Shown here piece by piece: positions 57,670 through 64,000 of a stretch of DNA of 64,000 nt. How positions within the stretch are numbered: the stretch's first letter is position 1; each line of letters starts with the position of its first letter. Origin of the DNA: Breviolum minutum Mf 1.05b.01 (lineage: Eukaryota; Sar; Dinophyceae; Suessiales; Symbiodiniaceae). The stretch is taken from NCBI GenBank assembly GCA_000507305.1, contig DF239874.1:93649-157648 (forward strand), given 5' to 3'. The translations under genes and the position numbers were made by a program. Below the pieces are notes generated by a model. The model ran no database searches and had not been told where the DNA came from. It was given only the letters and a program-made list of their open reading frames with translations.

Positions 57670-59241
57670 ATGGCAAAGTGGTGGCTCCAGGCCCCTGCGG
57701 CCACCCCTCTTTGGGCTGCGGGCATTTTGCTCTTGGGCATCGGGCCCGTTTGGAAATGGCTTGTGAAGGGAAAGCGAGAAGAAGACCGGTTTCCAAAGGT
57801 TCCAGGTCTGTGGTTCTTCGGGGTCACCTGCGAGTTTGGCTTCAATTTTCTCTTTCACTATTTCTATCCCAAGATGGACCAGTTCTCCAAACAGTTTGGG
57901 GCTGAGGGCGCGTATGAACTTCATGTCCTTGGAAAAAGAGTTGTGATTTGCTGCTCCTGGGAGAGCGCCAAGGAGGTCTTTGCCTATAGCCCGCATGTTG
58001 TCGTCAAGTCGGACCCAATTACAGCTGCTCCCTTTATGGGAAGTGTTGGTGCCTCAATCGGCCACGACTGGCATCGTGAGCTGAGGCTGATGGCGCCATT
58101 CTTCAGCCAAAAGCCAGTAGTCGAAGCTACGAGCCGGCTTCGGAGAATTGCAGAAAAAGCTGTGACCATGATGACTGTCCAGTGCAATCATGCCTGCCAC
58201 AAAAGCTCGGATGCCGGAACAGTTGTGGACTTGAATGTTTTGACCCCAATGGTGATCGAAGATCTGCAAAGCCACTTCTGTGCGGGAGCAGAACTTCACA
58301 TGAATGAAGCGAAGTCGAGGGCATGGTCCCAGGCTCTGTGGGTTGTCTTCGAATTGTCCGCGGTCCGTTCAATTTTCCATTGGCTTTTGCCATTGCCCTA
58401 CTGGAAGATTCCGGGCTTGGGAAATCTCGATGGGCTCTTGACTGCCCAGCGGAACCTTGCAGAGGCAACCATGAAGCTCAATGAAGGGGAAGGGAATCCT
58501 GACAACGGAACTTTTGTGGGAAGACTCAAATACATGGTGCAGAATGGGGAGATGGAGCCCCATCACATGGTTGTGACGCTGGCCGGTTTCACCTTCGAAC
58601 TTCATGCCCTGGCACCATTTCTGTGCTTGGCCTTGCTTCACCTGTCAAAACTTCCCGACGTACAGAACTCCATTGCAACTGAACTGGAGATGTCTGGTGC
58701 TCGTGATGCTGAGAGCAAATCCATTTGGGCAGAAGCACTTTTCTTGGAGACGCTGCGGTTCTATCCCTTTGAAATCTCAACATTCGAAACAGCCGAGAGC
58801 ATTGTCATTGCTGGTCGGCAGGTGCCCCAAGGAACCAAGATCTTTCCGCATATGACCCACATCATGAGGCATTTGAAGCATCCCAAGCTTGGCGACGATC
58901 CAGAAGATTTCCGACCAGGGAGATGGGTGGGTCCAGATGGAATTATTGATGCCGAGCCTGTGAACAGTCTGGCTTTTACACGTGGACGTCAATGCGTTGG
59001 TCAACACTTGGCTCGTGCACTTGGCATAAGAATCATTGGTGAAGTAGCTCGCACTTTCTCGTTGAAGGCAGTGAATCAGAAGCCGGTGGAAGTGGATCCA
59101 ATCACCCGTGTTCCCGTCGATGCCAATATCTGTGTCCGGCTTCGAAAGCCAGAGGCCTGTCAGGTTTCCGCAAAGAGCAATTCAGTGAATGAAATGACAA
59201 GTTTGCGGGGCCAAGACGCCCAAGACATCTCCAACTTGTAA
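57670..59241 (+). CDS. Cytochrome P450, intronless, with divergent heme loop
   Basis: A 523-residue P450 read in one exon from ATG 57670 (MAKWWLQAP). The start begins a normal hydrophobic membrane anchor (LWAAGILLLGIGPVWKWL), so it should sit on the ER membrane facing the cytosol. K-helix ExxR is ETLR (Glu 58747-58749), the PERF-like motif is FRPGRW, and the heme-ligand Cys lies in RGRQCVGQHLA (58993-58995). Compared with the usual FGxGxRxCxG, the first Phe and the second Gly are replaced (AFTRGRQCVG). The I-helix has AGFTFE instead of AGxDTT, so the usual acid/Thr pair for oxygen activation is missing. P450s of the CYP7/8/74 type also lack this pair and act on oxidised lipids or sterols, but assignment to them is inference. 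A relative lies 2.4 kb downstream. Confidence 0.88.
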   Translation: MAKWWLQAPAATPLWAAGILLLGIGPVWKWLVKGKREEDRFPKVPGLWFFGVTCEFGFNFLFHYFYPKMDQFSKQFGAEGAYELHVLGKRVVICCSWESAKEVFAYSPHVVVKSDPITAAPFMGSVGASIGHDWHRELRLMAPFFSQKPVVEATSRLRRIAEKAVTMMTVQCNHACHKSSDAGTVVDLNVLTPMVIEDLQSHFCAGAELHMNEAKSRAWSQALWVVFELSAVRSIFHWLLPLPYWKIPGLGNLDGLLTAQRNLAEATMKLNEGEGNPDNGTFVGRLKYMVQNGEMEPHHMVVTLAGFTFELHALAPFLCLALLHLSKLPDVQNSIATELEMSGARDAESKSIWAEALFLETLRFYPFEISTFETAESIVIAGRQVPQGTKIFPHMTHIMRHLKHPKLGDDPEDFRPGRWVGPDGIIDAEPVNSLAFTRGRQCVGQHLARALGIRIIGEVARTFSLKAVNQKPVEVDPITRVPVDANICVRLRKPEACQVSAKSNSVNEMTSLRGQDAQDISNL

Positions 59242-61667
59242 TGGTGCCTACCAGAATCGACTAGTTGTTGACTAGTTGTTGACTAGTTGTCGTGTGGTGA
59301 GGCTTTTCCAGAATTTTACAGGCGGAACTGCGACGCGGTTCCGACGATCTTCGGTTTTGGTTGTGAGGTACGCGTCACCTAAAAAATAGGTGAACCGCCG
59401 AAGATCCCACTGCCAAATCCCTGAGGCAAGCTTCGAAGTCGACCAACGTTGGTCAAAAAAAGAAGTGCGCGCAGATATCTCATTTGCCACGGAGGCGAGC
59501 TACCTCGTGATTGACACTTTTTTTGAAGGCTAGACTTGGCCCAATCAGTCTCCAGAAGCCATCCAAGTGCAAGTGCAAACTCCGAATTGGTTTATTGCAA
59601 GTTTGATCTTGCAGACTGCCATCAAACTGAAACACACCATGGCTTTTAGGGCTCACCGGCACAGCCAACAGCATTTGTCTTCCCTTCGCTTTCTGTACTC
59701 CTGCATACAGACTTCCTTTACATATTCATGCGTCATTTTCGAAAGTCTTCATACGCTCCATCGCGCCATCAACTTGCTTTTCAAGAGGCTCGGGCAAAGT
59801 TCTCGCTGCTTTGCCAGCTGGTGGATGAAGGCTCGCAGCAGTTCTCACATTCTCTGGGTGGTGGTTTCAAATATTTTTTATTTTCATCCCTATTTGGGGA
59901 AATGATCCATTTTGACTAATATTTTTCAAATTAGTTGAAACCACCAAGTAGTTCTGGTCAACAGCGCTGCAAGAACTCTCTTCAGGTGCAGAAAGAATAT
60001 CACAACGACTGAGCCAAGCAGAGCTATCCTTTGCCAACGCGGAGGACAGGGGTTATAAAGTTATGTAAAATTGTATATTAAATATTATTATAAAGTATAA
60101 TGTTATAAAAGAGATATTATAGATATTGGATGATGTAATCTATAGGTGTTGGTTTCAAATATTTTTATTTTCACCCCGAAATTGGGGAAGCTTTCCAATT
60201 TGACGGTTGCATATTTTTCAGATGGGTTGGGAAAAAACCACCAAACGGGATAGAATCTTACGGCCTTAGGCTTCATCTTGCCACGAGGATGCGCTGATAG
60301 CTGCAACCACTGCGCATCGGCGATCTTCTGCTCGCACCTGGGCGAAAGTGCAGCGAACAACTTCAGCTTTGAAACTGTGCTGTGATGGAAAGATGGACAC
60401 CATTTGAACCCATTGTGTGCGAAATTTATTATATTTGAGATCATTTAAATTTGATTATGATTTATATTTCCTTATGCACAGTACACATAGATTCAAATTC
60501 CTTGCCTATGGGGTTTGGGACAGGTTGTCGAAGACATGGGAAGGCCCCACCACCACCGGAGGCTGGGTAGGTACAGATGTGATTGTGAAATCCATTGCAC
60601 TTGGATTCTTGCTTTTGGACAGGAGATTTCTGCAGCTCGTAGGGGAACCCAAGAAGAACTGCCGTTACATCATGAAGCCAGATGTGCTATCCCTAGGTGA
60701 TGCGCTGATTCGAGCTCACCTTGACTGGGTGAAAGAGGAGAGACCAAAAGTGCCATGATTTTCATTTTTTGAAACTTCGAGAAGTGCTCCATGTAAGGGA
60801 GGAATTGCAAAGATGTATAAACAAACCTATGGGTCATCACATGAGCTTCAAAGGTTTATTTTGAGATCTTTGGAACTATTTGGAACTGTCGTCATTCGCG
60901 TGTTAACATACACATCGATTTTGCTGCCAGATTCGCCTTGCAGCACAATCTGCCCAGCTTGGATTGGTGGAGATAACTGGCTCACGACTCAGGAAACAAA
61001 GGGCCAAACAGACTTTACATTCCATATGTGTCATATGTAGCATGATGCAGTGTACGATACATTATGTAAATGCGTAAATATACAGTACTCCTTGTAGCTG
61101 CGTAGCTGCACAACTCAGTATCCAAAGAATCTGAATATACAATATACTAATACTGACATGTCCTTATATATACAATTACTCTGTATATGTCATTTTATCC
61201 TATGTAGAGCAAGCCCCTGGGCGTTGTTTCCTTTTGCGTTGGTGGATTTGCTGCAATTTGTTGGACCTCCAACCCTGGATGGCAGTGATAAGGCGATACA
61301 ATCGACCATACTTTGGTGGAGGTCCCAGGCTCCTGGGTGTACGGAATTTTTTGTGACTTGTGCGAAGTCGAGACTTCCCAAAACAAGACCGAGTTGGGCA
61401 GTTGAGGGTTGGCAACGCCACAATGAGTGAGTTCATTTGAAAATCGAGCCTTCTCTTTCTCGCTCTCTTTGGGGCTGCTGACGCATGTTGACACACTATG
61501 ACACACTTGAAAGCTACGATTCAATAAAGATGTCACAACATGATACCGCAGCCTTTGTCTCCAATAGTCGCTTCCAACTCAAAGGCTTTGCTAAGCAAAG
61601 AACCAAATCTCCGAATGGCAATTTCGTGGTCAATCCAGGTTCCTTCGCTTCCTTCATCTCAGACCTA
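59242..61667. other. Region between the two P450 loci
   Basis: No known gene. A segment beginning GGTTTCAAATATTTTT occurs twice (about 59870-59940 and 60150-60225). The + frame near 60490-60758 has coding-like sequence (FKFLAYGVWDRLSKTWEGP, CRYIMKPDVLSLGDALIRAH) and ends at a TGA. It may be an exon of an unknown gene. A direct repeat TTGACTAGTTG lies at about 59267-59290, just after the P450 stop. Confidence 0.4.
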
Positions 61668-63242
61668 ACTTTGGGCGGCTGGCATTTTGCTTTTGGGCAT
61701 CCGACCAGTCTGGAAATGGCTGGTCCAGCGGGAAGACCGCTTTCGAAAGGTTCCAGCTGTGCGGTCCCTTGGCTTGTATTATCAGTTCGGCTTCTTGCGG
61801 CGACACTTCTTGCACGCCATGCATGAGCTCTCAAAGGAGTTTGGTGAGGAGGGTGTGTACGAGTTTGATATCTGTGGAGAACGTCATGTGATTTGCTGCG
61901 GCTGGGAGCCTGCCAAGGAGGTCTTTGAAAAGCCCCACGACAAGCTGAGCAAGACTGACCCATTGACACAATCTCCGTTTGTGGGTGGTGTGAACTTTTC
62001 CAATGGCACAGAATGGCAGCGTGCGATTCGGCTCACGGCACCATTTTTCGGCAAGAAGCGGGTGGACGCAGCCGCAGGTTTCTCAAAATCCAACAAAAAA
62101 TCATTGCCACCCTTACGGAGCAGTGTGTAAAACAGGAAAGCGATGGTGTCCCCGCAAGTGTGAGTTTGAAATCCATCACGGCCATTGTGACGTCAGACAT
62201 CTTTGACCATGTTCTTGCAGGAAGAGAGCTCCAAATGCATGCAAGCAAACCGAGTTCATATTGCGACATGCTGGAAGTGGTGACGCACAAAATATTATTG
62301 CGAGCATTCTCACCAGTTCTTACTGGAAGGTTCCAGGGCTGAAAAACCTTGACGGGCTGTTGGATGCCAAGTCCGCGGCTTTGGAAGCCACCAGGAAACT
62401 CAACGAAAATGATGGGAAATTTGACGATGGAAGCCTTGTCGGGAGACTCAAACACACACGGAGACCTCAGCAGTTGTGAAATGGCTGACCACTTGCAGCA
62501 ATGGTTCATGGCCGTCTTTGAATTGGCTCCTACAATCTACTGGGCTTTATTTCACCTTGCTCTTCTTCCAGAACTGCAAGAAGCAATGGCAATGGAGATG
62601 TCCTTGAGCCAGGGTGAGGGAAAGTCTATTTGGGCCGAAGCACTCTTCTTGGAAACCATCCGCTTCTATCCCTTCGAGCTAAGGTCTTTCCAAACAGAAG
62701 AGCACATCACGCTCGCCGGCCGACAAGTGCCACCAAGGACCAAGATTATCATAGACATTCATCACATTCTGAGGCATTTGCCAACTTCAAAGCTGGGTGA
62801 TGATCTTGAAGAGTTCCGGCCAGCCCGGTGGGTGGGTCCTGAAGGCATCATTGATGCCGGACCTTGCAACGACATGGCTTTCGGATACGGAACCCGCTCT
62901 TGTGCTGGGAAACTTCTTGCGCAGGCCTTTATTCCAAAATTGCTGGCCCAGATAGTGAAAGAGTTTGTCTTGGAGGCAACAAGGAGCCAAGTGCCTATTG
63001 GATCTTTTCCCCCACATCCGCCTGAGGATTGCGTGATTCGTATCTGGCTTCGGAGACCAAAACAAATTTTGTTTGCTGGAGACACTACCCAGGAAGCACA
63101 CATCTCAAATCTTTGCACGTACAGTAATAGTAATCCTGCGCTTCTGAAATTTTCCACAGGATTGCTGACTGCGGAGTGGCATCTAACTTTTTTTTTGAGC
63201 CCTTCACGTCGAGGTTGCTCACTTGAAGGGACCAAAGCATAA
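61668..63242 (+). pseudogene. Cytochrome P450, second copy, with frameshifts
   Basis: Closely related to the P450 at 57670 (shared LWAAGILLLGI.PVWKWL, ICCGWEPAKEVF, APFFGKKRV, YWKVPGLKNLDGLL, EALFLETIRFYPFE). The frame must change three times: near 62070, near 62300 and near 62452 in a CACACA run. A TAA lies directly before the anchor, and no ATG start is seen. The C-terminal part is intact: ETIR, FRPARW and a perfect heme loop FGYGTRSCAG (Cys 62901-62903), better than in the full-length copy. The I-helix reads FELAPTIYWAL, again without the acid/Thr pair. A pseudogene is most likely; short introns or base-call errors could explain individual shifts. Confidence 0.75.
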
Positions 63243-63525
63243 GATAACGAAGGAGCAAAATGGATCGGACTTTTGGGAGGATTTGGGAGGATCTGTGAGT
63301 TCTATAGTGCTCTCTGTATTGGTTTATTTTATGTGCAATGGACATAACGCAACATATTGATACGATGAACATGGCCTCTTCCGCCAGGTCGAGGAGGTTG
63401 ACTTCAGTCGTAAAAGCCTTGAGGTGTGCGGTTGCTGGCAGATTGAGTTCGATCGGACGTCCCCAGCTCCAAAGCTCCAATTTGGATGATTTGGTACCAT
63501 TCTGTGCCTAAAAAGTCGTGATAGG

Positions 63526-63864
63526 ATGGCTTTAGAATCGCACAATCTACACTTTGCCTTTCGTGTATACATATTATTGATTGGGATTGGGCATGAGGAG
63601 TCTGCAAGCAATTTTGTCTGGTACACTCCTGACCTGATTTTGGTCATCACACAGGCTGGCATTGTGTCCAGATCATCGGCCAGGATGCTCAGCTTTAAGG
63701 TGGTGCAAGCTGTAAAGTTGCAGAAGTTAGTCGAGAAGTTCAACCAAATTGGATTGAGTTTAAAATCCGCAGATGAGATTGAGACATTTTGCTTGAGATT
63801 TCTTCATATTTACGAGAGATCTGTTCGTTTTGAACATTTCCCCACCAGACATCCGAAGCCTTAG
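63526..63864 (+). CDS. Hypothetical open frame at the window end
   Basis: About 110 residues without an early ATG, with a hydrophobic start and a helical end (LQKLVEKFNQIGLSLKSADE). It is not recognised. It might be an exon of a gene continuing beyond the window, or chance. Low confidence. Confidence 0.2.
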   Translation: MALESHNLHFAFRVYILLIGIGHEESASNFVWYTPDLILVITQAGIVSRSSARMLSFKVVQAVKLQKLVEKFNQIGLSLKSADEIETFCLRFLHIYERSVRFEHFPTRHPKP

Positions 63865-63952
63865 AACCAAGCAATGCTGTACTTATACGATTTTATCAAA
63901 GGAAGTTTAGTGGCAAACTTCCGATATACGAACTTTTGGGTAGCCTGACAGG

Positions 63953-63963
63953 AATAGTAGTCC

Positions 63964-63997
<34 letters not shown>
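63953..63997 (+). repeat. (TAG)n microsatellite
   Basis: About fourteen TAG units close the window; the array may continue outside. Confidence 0.95.
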
Positions 63998-64000
63998 CGT

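Noticed and set aside
1-64000. CRISPR arrays, operons, rRNA or tRNA genes
   Set aside because: No repeat-spacer array with unique spacers of constant size, no operon spacing, and no rRNA or tRNA fold that I could support by eye.

Overview
The window looks like nuclear DNA of a dinoflagellate, most likely of the Symbiodiniaceae type. The genes are broken into many exons. Several introns start with GC instead of GT, and many exon junctions read AG|G on both sides. Every gene I can identify lies on the + strand. The rest is full of minisatellites and dispersed repeats. There is no bacterial operon structure, Shine-Dalgarno pattern or CRISPR array. The taxon is an inference from these traits and the gene content, not from a marker gene.

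Layout. 0-6.2 kb: 3' part of an ammonium transporter (AMT) gene with at least ten exons. 6.2-11.7 kb: intergenic, with dispersed repeats. 11.7-17.3 kb: EF-hand calpain protease with an intact Cys/His/Asn triad and extra modules. 19.3-23.7 kb: polytopic membrane protein continuing into a class 3 (diacylglycerol-lipase-like) lipase, with two minisatellites in its introns. 27.7-34.4 kb (gene A) and 42.8-52.2 kb (gene B): two paralogues of a receptor-like protein. Its order is a solute-binding (OpuAC-like) ectodomain, a cysteine-rich stalk, nine membrane helices, a TIR domain and a second divergent TIR-like region. Gene B is damaged in the assembly: a single N has swallowed the membrane region. 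It also carries a 2.2-kb inverted repeat in an intron. 34.4-42.8 kb: minisatellites, a 509-bp gap and minus-strand coding relics. 54.4-55.1 kb: an ORF grown partly out of tandem repeats. 57.7-59.2 kb: an intronless cytochrome P450. 61.7-63.2 kb: a frameshifted P450 relative, probably a pseudogene.

The genes do not form one pathway. AMT imports ammonium, the calpain and the lipase are probably signalling-linked hydrolases, and the P450s modify lipophilic substrates. The most interesting content is the tandem pair of solute-binding/TIR receptors. By architecture they would sense a small extracellular ligand, perhaps an osmolyte-like compound, and signal through cytosolic TIR domains. That function is an inference; the domain order is read directly from the sequence. 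Exon boundaries are given to the base only where reading phase and homology fix them, otherwise as approximate.
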